Below, one piece after another: positions 45,638 through 58,831 of a stretch of DNA of 64,000 nucleotides. The translations under genes were made by a program, and so were the position numbers. The DNA is from Dermanyssus gallinae. Taxonomy: Eukaryota > Arthropoda > Arachnida > Mesostigmata > Dermanyssidae. The DNA lies in the NCBI GenBank assembly GCA_003439945.1, contig QVRM01002189.1, positions 2,628,501-2,692,500 of the forward strand. Direction: 5' to 3'. Numbering within the stretch: position 1 is the first letter of the stretch; each line of letters starts with the position of its first letter. Under the pieces are notes generated by a model that was given only the letters and a program-made list of their open reading frames with translations, was not told the origin of the DNA and made no database searches.

Positions 45638-48215
45638 TCACTCTATCTCAGCCATCTCGGTTTCACCGTGACCTTCAGACTCTTGTCGATCACTAGAGCT
45701 CACTGTTTCCCCCGTTCCTTGAGTAAGTTCATGTTGTTCGTCGATCGGCTCAGACGGAGAGGTTTTCTCCGACTGCCGGGAAAGATCAACTGCAGTTTCG
45801 TCGCCCGCTGTGTGGTAGCTTGTCCTAGGAAGTAGGTTCGCCGTCTTCATCAGTTTCGCCTCCTGATATGGCGGATTTATGGGCGGCTGCGTAGGCCGTA
45901 GGTATGTGTAGCCTTCATCCAATGAGTAGGTACGATCAGAGTCGATGCGGGAATGTCCCTCCAGATCGCCGCACACGACAAATGGCACAACTTCACGATT
46001 AGCAGCCGGCATTGAATCGAGGCTCGCTGAATTCAGACAGAAACAAAACGAACAACGTGTATATTAAACTCGAATTCAAGACGCGCAACGACAAGCGGCG
46101 GACGTTATCCTATCGTCCGCGAACGATAGAAACAAGACCCTATCGAGAACAAATGAACAGACTCACCAAAATTGCCATCGAGGAAGGGATTGTACATATG
46201 AGGAACGTAGCCCTCTGGGGGTCGGTAATTGAGACATACGACAAATGCTTCAATTGACGAATTCCGTGACGAAGTCGGTTTTGCGACAACAACCCGGTCG
46301 AAAAATATCCGCAATCGCGAAATAAGAAAGGTCACGTCCCGCCCGCGAAAGATTTTCGCCACGAAGTTTCCACCCGGTTTCAAAACGTGAGTCGTTATGT
46401 TGAGCGCCTATAAATGCAAACAGATGCAAACGTGCAATAAGAAATCAAAAAGGCAACTTCACTGCATAATTAGAAACAAATAAAATAAAGATAATTATAA
46501 ATAAAAACCATTTAAGGTGCGCGACAAATATAACCAAAGTGAATGAGGCCAAACTCCAATTTATTCGAACGATAGTACGTACGGCCACAAGCAGCTGCCC
46601 TTGAATGTACTCGTCCATATCGTGGAAGCCAGTAACATCCGGAGCGCCATCGCAGACCACGAGATCAGCATGAGCTCCTTCGAAATGGCTCACGATTTTC
46701 TCCGCGGTCTCAGTCTTCGTGATGTCTCCCTGGATCTGCAAAACTCCCTCGAGTGGAGCCATCTCTTGGAGATCGACCGCAACAATCTTGACATCGTCCT
46801 TCCGACACGGATCGGCTTGACGTAGCTTTCTCGACAGCACCTGGCTCCAAGAACCGGGCGCAGCACAGAGGTCGACAACACGTTTCACACCTGGGGTGGA
46901 CGGCAATAAATCAGATTTTTTAAAAAATATCTAATGTATATTTTAATATGTTCTTTTAGCCGACTTCGCAAACTAGTAAAAGTCAAACGCTTATGTGGCT
47001 CCTCTAAAAACTATTGATATGTGGTGATTATAATTCTGTATTTAAACATTGAAAGCACGTAGGGCAAAATTATTAAGAAAGCTTTTCATCATTCGAGAAG
47101 TAAGTTCATTACCGATCCGTCGACCGTAATTTCCGCATCAATACCTGGCGACAAAAATACTAGTTTAGAGTTAGTGTCCAACTTTAGAGTCTATATGGGT
47201 TTCGGGAATACTTTTATTTAAGCCAGAAATATTTGCGTATGTATCCATGAAAAGGAGATGCCAGAAAGATACTTTGTATATCCACCTAGCTTGAAATAAA
47301 CTCCCCCATAGTATTCGCGACGCAAGAGCTCTACATTTTTCAAGAAGGAAGTTAAGAAGTACTTTATCAAACAGTGCCACTTTGAATGAACAGTTTAGCT
47401 AGCGATGATGCTAATGGGAATATCCCTCTTGTATTCCTGTAATTGTTTTAATAAAACTACGTTTCAATACAACGCCTATGGAAAGCATGTGACCGAGAAG
47501 AGAAGGAAACTGACTATTTCGACACGGCACAATACGAGTAGATGTTAAAATAATGTGCATTATGGTGCAATGTGATTCGCTTGTTACCAGTCTGTTGTCA
47601 CAAGGCGATCATGCGACTCTGCTAATTTACATCAACCAAAAGAAGCAAAAGGGAACACTTCTAGGCAGGAATAAGCTATGACATTTGACACGTTACAATT
47701 AAGACTGGTAAATAAATAGTGCTTGAGAAACTGCCCTGCCGCTGGATAAGTGTATCGGCGAAGACCGAAACCTAGCTCAAATCTGCAAGAAATTGTACAT
47801 GAAGTTTTCGATTTGATAGCAGGGTTTATATAGAAACTGATCGTCATCTAAGATGAGGTCTGCTGCGACGAATAAATAACACGAAAAACTAAGACGCAAA
47901 AACGCAGACGGCTACGTTTAGTGTTCATTGTTTATCTGTCCATTGAGCTATATTCTTATATAAATTGTTGGAGTTTTGTGCATTACGGCATGTACGGTCC
48001 AAAAGTTCGATTCGATGCTGGCGCAGTTGTGGTCATCAAAATATGTGCGAGTTGGTATGTATATTGCACGACAAAGCCTCCAAGAGGCACGTACCATCCA
48101 GTATGCGGAACTGTTCGTTGATCTGCAGAAGTTTGAACGCGCTCCGAGCTCGCCATCCTTCTTCTTTGGCCAGACGATAGTAGACGTCGCGTTTGTCTTT
48201 CGTTGCGCGACCCAT
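45638..48215 (-). CDS. FTSJ1: FTSJ1/TRM7 tRNA 2'-O-methyltransferase (4 exons, complete)
   Basis: A SAM-dependent enzyme that 2'-O-methylates nucleotides 32 and 34 of the tRNA anticodon loop, in yeast and human working with partner subunits (THADA/Trm732 and WDR6/Trm734 types). Exons on minus: 48215-48095, 46890-46583, 46407-46167 and 46026-45638, all GT-AG and in phase, giving 352 residues (human 329). It starts [20 protein letters not shown], the family N-terminus; an upstream Met-like codon in frame is not needed. The SAM-binding motif is [14 protein letters not shown]. The RrmJ-type K-D-K-E catalytic set is visible: Lys in ARSAFKLL, Asp in LVVCDGAPD, Lys in [13 protein letters not shown] and Glu in SRNSSIEAF. 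The C-terminus has [12 protein letters not shown] and [14 protein letters not shown], then a divergent acidic and Ser-rich tail ending at the TGA. All key residues are present, so it should be active. Confidence 0.95.
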
Positions 48216-49490
48216 TGCTGGCAACGTTTAACGGCGATAATTGGTTAACAATTTGTTGTTGGTGAGTTCTAGCGCAAAACGTAGCTAACCACAGCGCGAA
48301 AAATAACACAACGCCGCAGCTCTACGGCACCCGACTAGGCCACTGTTCACTCTCGAGTAGCTCTAACTATTGCCGTTCTCCCCGTGCAATTTATGTAGAC
48401 GTGCGAGTTCAAATACTCTAGCACAGCGCTTTCGTTTCGCAGGTGTTGTTGAGTCGTTGAAGGCAAAATGTAGACACCAACAAAAAAACGGCTTTGTTTA
48501 CAGAGCGCAATTTTCTCTGCCGCTGATAGTGTTCAAGCAATAGAACATATAGCTAGCTATATTAGCCAGTACCGCAAAAAGCTAATTTTTTCTCAAACGT
48601 GGCGTCTCTCTTCGTCAGTACGAGGAGTTGCGGCTCATAATGTTTGGCTTCAGTAGCACTAGTAGAACGCCGAACATACACATGTTGCTCCTTCTGCCCA
48701 TTTGTCGATAGTTTCGTTCTATTTTACAATAGACACGACGCAAGGCGCTCGTCTTGCCGCTGCGGTCTGCTGCTCAAGGAGCCCGCGTCATTTTCAAACT
48801 ATCGCGCATAGGTGTTGGGTTAGCCAGTCATTGTGGTCATAACTTGACACATGCATGATTCGTGTCTAGCGGTGATCACGCATCAATTATTGTTGAACAT
48901 AGATTGCTGCGCACTTTCGTACACTAGTTGTTGTAGTAGTAGTAGTAATAGATCATATATGAACTTGGTATCTGACTCTTGCATGATTAGTACTGTAGTT
49001 TGCGTTTAGCTCATCTCCAGCCATAGCCGATGCATCACTATTTCATGTAAATACGCTTTGAATAATGGTCGTACATTGATGTGATATGGCGTTCCCAATA
49101 TGTCATGTTCTAACAAGTGATCACTCGTTTGTATTGTAAATGTGTGTCAAAATGTGTAATATCGTATTCATGGCAATGCATTTGGCTTATAATAACAATA
49201 ACAATAATATGTGAACAATACGTAAAACAAAGCGACATGTCGAAATTGTTTCGTCGCCGCACTGTATGACAGTACTAGAGTAGAGTAGAGAAGAAGTAAA
49301 TTAGTCGAACCTGGGCAGCCTTTTCCAGTTGTTCTAGCGCTCATCATGGCGATCATACGCAATTCTAGACATGATGATCATGATGACCATGATGAGTGCT
49401 GATTCGCGCACTGCTGCAGGCTCACTGCGCAGCAGGCGCTACTACAACAACATGAGCCAAACACAAAGTGTGTGAAAAGCAGACGACTAG

Positions 49491-49590
49491 TGTAGCAGAC
49501 GACATGTGCAGCAGACGACAGGTGTAGCAGACGACAGGTGTGGCAGACGACAGACGTAGCAGGCGACAGGTGTAGCAGACGACGTAGCTT
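49491..49590. repeat. 16-bp tandem repeat array
   Basis: About six units of GCAGACGACAGGTGTA with one or two changes each. Because 16 is not a multiple of 3, the translated frame cycles with a 16-residue period on minus. That is a signature of the DNA repeat and not of a protein. Confidence 0.85.
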
Positions 49591-52351
49591 TGTTGATATT
49601 TGCTCGCCGCTGCCGCCGCCACTGCCACCATCGCAGCGGCTCGCAGCCTGTGAGGGGGGCGCTATTTGTTTATTTATTTATTTTCGATTATTTATTGGAC
49701 ATTCACAACAAGCGATGATACCGTTGTGGTATCGCTGCTGCTGCTGCAGCCGCCGCCCCTGTTGCCGTCGCCGTTAGCGCATGCCAGACGCCTCTGCCAG
49801 CGTGGGTTCTTGTAGTTCTGTGCTGCTGCTGGTGGTGGTTTGGCTGCTTCTTCTGGCTGCTGACGATGTTCGTAGTAGAACATCTTCCACAACTGCTGCT
49901 GCTGCAGTTGTGGCGGGCGGTCGGTCGGTCGGTCGGTGGGTCGGCGACTAAACAACAACTGTAGTTGGAAAAGGGAGGGCGGACGGAGAAAGGGAGAGAA
50001 TTGTCCCGCCCGGCTGTTTGCCTAGCTAGATAGCTGCTGGGTAGGTGGTGGTAGGTAGATTGGGTGGTCTGTCTAGGCGGGTCGGTCTAGGCCATAGGCT
50101 GGCTGGCAGGCAGGCTGGCTGGCTGGCTGATTAGCTGTGCTGAATGTCTAGGTAGAACGTTGAATAGAGGTTGTAGGTAGAGAAGTAGGTAGGTAGAAAG
50201 GAAGGAACGAAGGAAGGAAGGAAGACGGACAGGCAAACAAACAAACAAACAGCCGATTGGTCGGGTCAATTGTACGTCGTTGCGTCAGCGGGAAGGAGTG
50301 GGCCGGGTGTTGGCCGTTGCTCTGTCATGTGTCTGTTGATTTGTTGTGCTGCTGCTGCTGTTTCTGATGAAGAAGAGGCAATGCTTAATTGACCACCCGC
50401 TTCCGCTCCTGCTCATCATTATCGTCGTTGTCGTCATCGTCGTAAACGCCACGACCCGCTTGACGTGATCGTGGTACGGCTGTTGCTTGTGGTGTTGTTG
50501 TTGTTGGTGTGGTTAGTGTTGTTGTTAGTGTGGTTAGTGTTGTTGTTGCTACTGTTACGGATGCTGGTGATGGTGCTAATCGCAGTAGTTTGCTACTAAT
50601 TAACATGTTATAGTCGTCGTAACAGCAACAGCAGTAGTAGTAGTAGTAGTCGATGTTGTTGTTGTTATTGTTGTTGTTGGTGTGGTTGTTGCTGCTGCTG
50701 TGATGGCTGGCAGAGAACAAACAAGATCAAGTACGCGTCGTCAATGTGAGTGAGTGAAGCAGCAACAGCGGCAAAACGACAAGAAACAATCATCTATTGC
50801 CTCCTCCTCCTCGAATTGGAGCAGTGACAACATCCATTTCCTCCTCGTTGTCGTCGTTATCGAGGCAGCAAGATGATTATCTGTCCTCCTATACCTAGAT
50901 TATCAAAGTAGCAACAGAAACACCCCCTTCTGCGATTGTGCCAACCGCCTCTCTTTCTTTCTCTCATTATCTCTCTCTCTCTTATCCTCGGGGTGTATTG
51001 TGTCTGTGCGTGTGCGAGTGTCGAAATGTGCTCTGGTGATCGTTGTCGTCATTGTAGTTCTTGTTGTTGTTGTCGACCTTGTTGTTGTAGCTGCTGCTGC
51101 ACTCCCAACCATCAACAAACAGCACGAGGACGACAAACATCACAGCTGTCTCGACTTTTTATCATTGAGTCGAGTATCGCCGCCGTCTGCACCGACACCC
51201 ACGTGAGTAAAGGATGAAGATGCAATCGATGGTTTATTTCGAAGACATTAGAACTAAAAATAATTAGCTACTAATAGTAGTAGTAGTAGTAGTTGTTGGT
51301 TTCGTTCTGGCAGCGGCGAGGCGGCATCGGGAGCGGTGGCGGCGGTGGTGGTGGTAGTAAAATGTATCGATACGGAGTAGATCGTGTTCATTCACATGCG
51401 CGCGCGATGATGCGTCCGTATGGAAATGTTCGTATCGTGCGATCAGTGAATATTCCACAATAATAACATCTTCAACAACAACAACAACAACAACAATAGC
51501 AACCACCACACATGATCACGTGTATTTGTTTGTGGACATATGTCCGATTCGTGAACGAACGAACGAACAAAGTGCGTCATAACCATCATTATCGTGCTAT
51601 CTTGTTCTTCTTCTTGGGTTGATACCGCTGCTGCTGCTGCTGCGCTGTAGAGGCTGAAATAACAACAACAGTATACAGCGACTTAATACATACATGCACG
51701 TATACATATACACGAACACATGGCACTAATGCACAGCATCATCAGCTATAATTAAAAAACACTTGATTTAAGACAACCTAATTAAGTACACTCGAAGCGA
51801 GAGAAGACAACAATGACACCAGCACAAAACGTAAAAACAACAATTTGAAATCGTGATGTGAACAAGCAAATAGAATCACAACAACATCAACAACAGCAAC
51901 AACAATAACAACAGTAACTCTAACATCATGTGGATAAGTAAATAAAGCAACAACGACAACTTCACGTGGACAAGCAAATAGAATCCCAGCAATAACAACA
52001 ACAAGCACAACAACAACAACAGTAATCCCATGTGGGTGAGCAGCTAGAACAACAGCAAAAATAACAACAATGACATCACGTGGACAAGCAAATAGTAGAA
52101 CAACAACAACAACAACAACAATATCCTCATCATCATCATCATTATCATCGTCGCACTGAGAGCATCAGCGAGATACAGTCATGGCCGGGCCGTGGTCCTG
52201 GTGCGTCTTGGACGTCGTCGTCTTGGGTACCGCGATTCGACCGTGGTGCTGCCGTTGTTGCGTCAATGCCGTCACGTCCTCGCCGATTTGACGTGAGTCA
52301 CGAGAGTGCTTGATGCTTTGAGCTCGATGTCAGTCAGTCAATCAGACAGAT

Positions 52352-52468
52352 GATGAATCTGAATTCACAGACAGATGGTGAATCTCAATTCACAGACGGA
52401 TGGTGAATCTCAATTCACAGACGGATGGTGAATCTCAATTCACAGACGCATGATGAATCTAAATTCAC
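52352..52468. repeat. 25-bp tandem repeat array with palindromic core
   Basis: Between four and five units of GTGAATCTCAATTCAC followed by AGACGGATG. Period 25, with the outer units slightly diverged. Each core is an inverted repeat (GTGAAT-ATTCAC). Confidence 0.9.
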
Positions 52469-52714
52469 TTTTAACTCATTTTGTGCTCAAGCTGACACGC
52501 ACAAGCGCGGCTCTACTAGCTAGCGCCAGCCACCTCGCCGTCCTCGTCGAAATTGTCGAGATCGACGTCGATGATAACATGGTTTCTATGGACGAAAGCA
52601 TCCCCTCGCCGGGACACCGATCGAATTGTCGGCGTTTTGCATCTTTGTTCTGTGATCTGGCGTGTTTTTGCCAGTGCTGGTCTGCTCATCGAACGTAAAG
52701 TATATACTCGTACG

Positions 52715-52900
52715 TCGAGCCCGGTGGCGTGGTGTATTCGCGTGCGCCTTGCGACCACACAGGTTCAACCTTCTCCCCCCCCCCCCCCGACACTTGCACA
52801 TTTGTATTTATGGGGGTCCGTCGGATACGAGAGCAATAGGAGAGCGGTTTCGTCGTGGACCATAACGTGTTAACGGAAAGACAGCCCGAAAACGTTACAT
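52715..52900 (+). repeat. SINE-A copy, diverged
   Basis: Head TCGAGCCCGGTGGCGTGGTG. The B-box half is decayed into a poly-C run. Body CTTGCACATTTGTATTTATG and GGGGTCCGTC, end CAGCCCGAAAACGTTACAT, with a (TA)n run about 20 bases further on. Confidence 0.8.
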
Positions 52901-54927
52901 TTAGTTGAAGATATATATATATATATATACAAGCGATCTTGTCATCACGATACCTGCATTGTTGTTTGATGTGACAACACGCGTCTGCGTTGGGTCCAAG
53001 TTTGGAAATTCGTACATGACTGATTGTCGGCTGCTGCTTAGTTGGTCGATGAATTGATTAATTAAATTAATCGATAAATGGATAAATTAATTAATTGAAC
53101 GCTTGCCATTGCTGCCGGCGCTCTTGTTGGTTGTTTCCTTTTTATTAAAGTCTCATTTATCTGCTCACTTGACATTGAGCTGGCGGACTAAGTTAAGTTT
53201 CTGTCGCAGGCTCGTCTCTCTAACACGTAACCGTTGTGCACAGCTCTTGGTGTTGTTTTTGTCGCAGTAGTAGTTAGTGGTAGTACTAATACTAATAAAG
53301 ACATGAGAGAATAGTGAATGATGCTGCAAGTGCCGTAATCATTCACGTGGTGGGGAGCAGAAGCTTCCGGTTGTCATTGTTAGTAGTAACTCGTATCGAA
53401 CGTCTGCGGCGGTGCTGTTGTTGTTGTTGTTGGTGGTGGTACTGCGTGCAAAATATTTGCTTACTGGTGCGCTGTAGTTAGTTGAATCATCAATCGTTGC
53501 GTCTAGATGTGGGCGTGCGTGAGTTACAGCTGTTTATTGTTAACTGTTGTTGAATGTTGTTGCTGTTCATGTTGTTGTTGGTTTTGTTATTGTCGTCGGT
53601 GAATGTTGTGGGTATTGTGTTTCTTATCCGTTATTGGGCGGCAATCTTGTCGTAAATGTGAGAGCGGATTCTTTTCTTGCCGTTTGCAGTAGTTGCCGGC
53701 GTTGCAGTCGTCCGCAGCAGTGAATCTTCTTCTTCTTTTTGCGATCTTCTTGTGGCTAGATCGTCTCGTTTGTCTTGGTGGCTGGTACGCATATGATGGA
53801 TTTCTGTCTCAACCTGCGCAGCTGTATATATATATATATTTGAAAAGCTGTACCTGACACTCGAACCACCTAGGTATCTAGATTGTTGAAGTTCAGCCGG
53901 TTGGCGGTTGAACAGAACTGCCTTATTGGTAATCCTCTCGAACAGATACGAATATTAACAAAAGCAACGACAACTACAACAACAGGTGTTTGTTTCTTTC
54001 TTCTTGTCGTTCAACAGGCGACGCTTGCACCACTCGAAGTGGTGTGCTGAAGAGTGGCGTGCTTTGAGAAACTCGACGGACCTACGGCATCAACAACAAA
54101 TATTCCGAGAGAAGGACAATCAATCCGAGGCGCTCGTGCTGGATGAGCTGAGACTGGAGTGAGAGAGGTGTGACGACGTTTGAGACAGAGGTTGAGGTCT
54201 AAATTCGAAACATCCTTCGAGTCGGTGGATCCGTGGGGGCAAAAACACGCCTCCACCCCCCCCCCTCCCCCTTTCAGTAGATCGAGGGACGACGAGCTAC
54301 TACTGGCCGACAACCCAGCGGTCCCAGTGTCATCCGGCAAAGCGTCAGTCAGCGCGACGTCATTCTCTCGTGAAAGATTCTCGCGAAAGTACTCTCTTCC
54401 ATTGGCCGCAGCCGTAGAGGCAGCAACATAGCGGTGGTTGGATCGTTGGGTTGTCTTGTTGCGTCGGCGTGATCGAGCTCAGCTGTCTCAGATAGAAGAG
54501 ATTTGCAGCAGTTTCGACTCGTCTCGCCGACGGGGGCGGGGGCGGCTGCGGCGTTGTACGGCCCTCGTACGCAGGAACAACGCTGAGTCGGCGGATAATG
54601 ACGCGCCGTGACTTCGACAGCGGTAGCAGCAGCAGCAGCAAGGTAACCAAAACAAACAAAGTCAATTACAAACACAATCACCTCGACACAACAGGCGGCA
54701 GACAAATGTACAGCTAACACTACAGCAAAAACACAGACACTCACAAAAAACAACAGCAGCAGCAGAACTAGCGACACACTTAGTACCGATCATACGAATC
54801 ATTTGAGCTTAAGCACTACAACCGCTACCATCACCGTAAACACAATAACAAAAAGTATGCATTTGATTACACACAGTTTGATGTATATATGTATGTATGT
54901 ATATGTATATATATATGTATATATATT

Positions 54928-55440
54928 AGGTGGATCAAAAAGTTCGTAGCATCGCCTGTCTTATTTTTTACAGGGGCCCAGGAAGAAAAATGCGTAATGC
55001 AGCACACCCTTTGGTCTGGGTAGTGTGAGACTCTCAAACCCACTAAATCCTGGTGGTCCCCTAACCCAAAATAAGTACCATGTGGATTGGCGTCGAATTG
55101 CATCTGTAGCAGGGTGCGCAACTGTAACGTGGCAGACCCTTCAGTGAAAATGGGGCAGATCAAGTACCGTGCTGTGATTGATTATAAGGACTGATCGCCG
55201 TTTGAACGGCATTACGGCCCGCGATGCAGACGAGGACTGTGCTGTTTCACCACGACAATGCGCCCGCCCTCACGCCTCTGCCCGCCGTGGCCAAATTACG
55301 CGAACTACAGTTCCAAATTGTCGAGCATCCATCATATACTTCGGACCTGGCCCTGTGTGACTGTTATCTGTTTGAAGCCCCAAGAAGTTTTTCGCCGAAA
55401 AAAGATCAATGATGTGAGATGCGCCGAAGGCGAGTTTTTT
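54928..55440 (+). mobile_element. Internally deleted mariner-like element
   Basis: One end starts TTAGGTGGATCAAAAAGTTC, a typical mariner terminus beside a TA run. A plus-strand frame near 55150 begins MGQIKYRAVIDYK, resembling a mariner transposase N-terminus. After a stop and a large deletion it resumes with TVLFHHDNAPALTPL and EHPSYTSDLALCDCYLF. These are the HDNAPxH and PxYSPDLAPCD blocks with the second and third acidic catalytic residues, here partly substituted. No intact frame exists, and the other terminus was not found. Members of this kind are dead. Confidence 0.8.
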
Positions 55441-56185
55441 TAGTCTAACGATCTGGAATAGTTTGCTCGTGGTATAAAGGCTGTTGAAAATGGTCCGTTT
55501 AGCCTCGCTAGTCGTTGTTCAGCGTGAGCATTTCTGCTGTTAGCAAAAGCAATATCTGCGAATGTAGTTGTATTCATTCGAACAGAGGTAGTAGTAAGAG
55601 AAAAAACAACACGAGCCATCGTGGAAATGGTGCTGTTAGCAGCCACAATTGTTCTCGTCACCCGGCATCGATTTGTTTCTAGAGAGAGAAAAAGATCATG
55701 CATGCTTGACCGAGTGTCGAGTCAACAATCAATGTGGAGGTTGGTTTTGTTTGTTGCTTTGGTGATTGATGGTCACGTCGCTAGTCGCCGACGGACGGGG
55801 TCGGTCATGCTAGGAGAGCTGCCTCTACCGACTCGATCCGGGTCAAAGAGAACCACCCAACCAAGCAAATTGTCAACAGTCTCCTCAGCATCAACATCAT
55901 CGGTACCATCCTAATCTGTCGATTTATTGCTACGGTTCTTTTCTTCGTGGTTCTAGCAGCCTACGTTTCGTGAGCGCTGCTTCGTTGCTTTGACTTCTCC
56001 GCCCCTATGTTCGAACTCACCTGTTTTCTGCAGGCAGATTTTTTCACGCGGAAGAGAGACCTCATCTTGATATCTTTCTTTTTCTTTCTATCTCCTCTGT
56101 TTACCTCACTGGTGTTCTAAACTGCTTTTAAAGTATTTGCATTTGGACATCGTTTCATTGTATCGATGCTATATGATATATTTTT

Positions 56186-56230
<45 letters not shown>

Positions 56231-57772
56231 TCATGCCGGAGCCACAAAGTGCGGGGGCGTCTCAAGCCAAGCAAGTGACGACAAAAACAACAGCAACAAC
56301 AACCAGCTGACTGACGTCTCTCACAAATACGTTTTTTATTTCTACCGTGGTTTGCGGTTTCGTTCTCTTTCTTCGTTTCATATTTATCTATCTATATAAC
56401 CCCAGCGGTAAATAGGTATACACATATATTGCACATTTGTACACGCTAGATGGCAGACCACCAGCGGCAGGGCATTCCGTGGTGTTTGAATATATATATA
56501 TATATATATATATACGTACGCTCATTTTTGTGTGATGTTAGTTGCCTTGTGCTTTCTCTTTCTCCTTGCTATCTATGGATATAAAGTTGGGCTTTTTGCC
56601 TGTGTTTGCGACGGCAAATTTACGCGGCGTCCGACCTCACGGCCACCACTTGATTGGCCGGCAGGCAGAGTGTGTATGTCTGTGTATCATCTTTATACAT
56701 ATAGTATGTGTTGGTGCGGCGTCGTACAACAAAGCAACCCCTGTAACGAGTGTTGCTGCTGCTATTGCTGTCACTGTTGTTACTGTTCCCTCCCGTCGTG
56801 CTCATTCGAGCTTTATCTATCATCGGCCTTTTCGCCTATTCTAACCACCACTACGGCTATTGCCGCTTGTTTTTTTCGTTGATTAAATTTATGGTACATT
56901 AATTTTCATCGGAGCAACTTAATTTTTTTTATTTGATTTCACCCTCTATAATACTAATCTTACGGCTAGCAGTATACTACTACACCTAGCAACTAACGGC
57001 GCAGGTTCGAACCATCACGGCGACAGCAACAACCGCAACAAGAATAATAACAACAATAACAGCAACAACGACAACAACAGCAACAAGAATAACAATAACA
57101 ACACCATCACCATACGGCAACAACAAAAAAGCGCACACGGAGTCCTCCGCTGTTGACTTCATTGGGCTAGTAGAAAATGGGTGCGTTTTGCAGGCAACAT
57201 AAAGCATAGGCGTGCGTACATTCGTCTGCCATTTTATGGCAAGCTCTTGTTCACTGGTCCCTTCTATTCGTCCGCTTGAAGCGTTTAAGCGCTCTCACGT
57301 GTTATGGTTGTTATTTTTGCTGTAGTGATGCTAATGACGAATTGTGTCAACCGATGTGGGTTGGGTAAGACCCGACGTGCTGGCCTTTGTTCGTGTGTGC
57401 TTACGTCCTAATATTGGCTAGACATTATATTAAAGCCTATTGCTCTTGTTGCCGTTAAGCCATTTTGCCAACGTTGTCGTCGTCCTTGAGTTAGCCGAAC
57501 TTAACTTGAGATATTATAAATATTGTTGCTGCTTCACTACGAAGAACACCGCCGAGTCGACTCTGAGCGTCGTTTAACGTATGCTTCTGTTAATTAGGTT
57601 ACAATGATTTTGATGATGCTCACGTGCCTTCGTGTTACTGTTGACTGTTGCATCAACCACTTCGCGCCACGTGTTGCAGGTTCTGAAAGTGCGCTGGTCG
57701 CCCCAATCGCCCTAATCTTCTGATCTATTATCCGGTGCCGATCGCTACAGTCTAAACATTTCTCCCTTTTCG

Positions 57773-57820
57773 CTGACTCTCAGCCAACGTTTAACGTCCA
57801 CGGGTTTGCTTTTGCATTGC
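57773..57820 (-). repeat. SINE-A 3' fragment
   Basis: Reads TGACTCTCAGCCAACG, then TTAACGTCCACGGGTTTGC on plus, the reverse complement of the last ~50 bases of SINE-A. The rest of the element is missing. Confidence 0.6.
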
Positions 57821-58611
57821 AAGAGTCTGAGGTCATCTTCTCAACCTCGGGCACTCTCTTCTTAGTACAATTGGCGTTGAAAACCACCGTTCGGTACTAA
57901 GCTGCATTTCCTTGTTTGTCTCATTGCTAAAGCATTCGCAGGTTGACGTATCTGCACGTGCCGCTTTAGCGGGCGGCATATTCGATGCCACTCGATGACT
58001 GATAAATAAATTGTATAAAATAAAGATAAACGTTTGTCAGCTAGTCGTCTAGGTATTGCGTGTTGCACGTGGACAAGACTACACGTGCCACTTAGTCGCA
58101 TCGTATTTAGATGCAGACCTTACAGTGTGTAAGACAAAACTGAGTGCAGTCAAAAGGTCATTTGTCATATGATAAACATGTGTTGTGTTTTTTTAGGTTG
58201 AAGATATAATTCACGGCCTTACTATTGTCCGTATTGTATGTTGTCACCTTCACCGTGTTCACCGTGCATCTGACCCTTTCTAGATGGCCAAAACAGTCTA
58301 GAAGAGACATGCTGCTTTAATACTTTGATGCAGGCGTTTTTCCCATCGACATGCGATATCGCCAATCATAAAAATAATAAAAACACGAAACGTTAATGAA
58401 TAAAATCTACCTAAATCAGAACATTGCCGAACATCGATAATAGCAAGCAACAACGTCAGCAACAACAATCAACACCATAAGAACGATAACAATAAGCAAC
58501 CATGAGGATTACAGCAGTGATGGCAGCGGGAAATATCAGATATGAAGAGCACTATAACAGGGGTTTAGATATCAAATATTGTTACAAGTTAACTAACTGT
58601 AAGCCACTATA

Positions 58612-58650
<39 letters not shown>

Positions 58651-58656
<6 letters not shown>

Positions 58657-58831
58657 GTTTTCGGGATGACCCTCAGCCAAGATTTAACGTCCACGGAACT
58701 GTTTTTCACATTGCTTCATAGACGGACCCCCATAAATACAAATGTGCAACGGTGGGGCTCGAACCCGCGCACTTATGTGTCTCCTCCAATTGCGAGGCGC
58801 AGATTTAAGCCACCACGTCACCGGGCTCGAC
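58651..58831 (-). repeat. SINE-A copy with (TA)n tail
   Basis: A full-length minus-strand copy: head TCGAGCCCGGTGACGTGGTG, B box GGGTTCGAGCCCC, body GTTGCACATTTGTATTTATG, end GGCTGAGGGTCATCCCGAAA. The 3' end AACTTTAA passes directly into a TA array (58614-58650), so here the SINE tail is TA. Confidence 0.9.

Noticed and set aside
54011..54340. 109-codon minus frame (Ser/Gly-rich) and the opposing plus frame 54180-54431
   Set aside because: Both are open, neither is recognised, and a poly-C/poly-G run supplies part of each. Not enough to call a gene.
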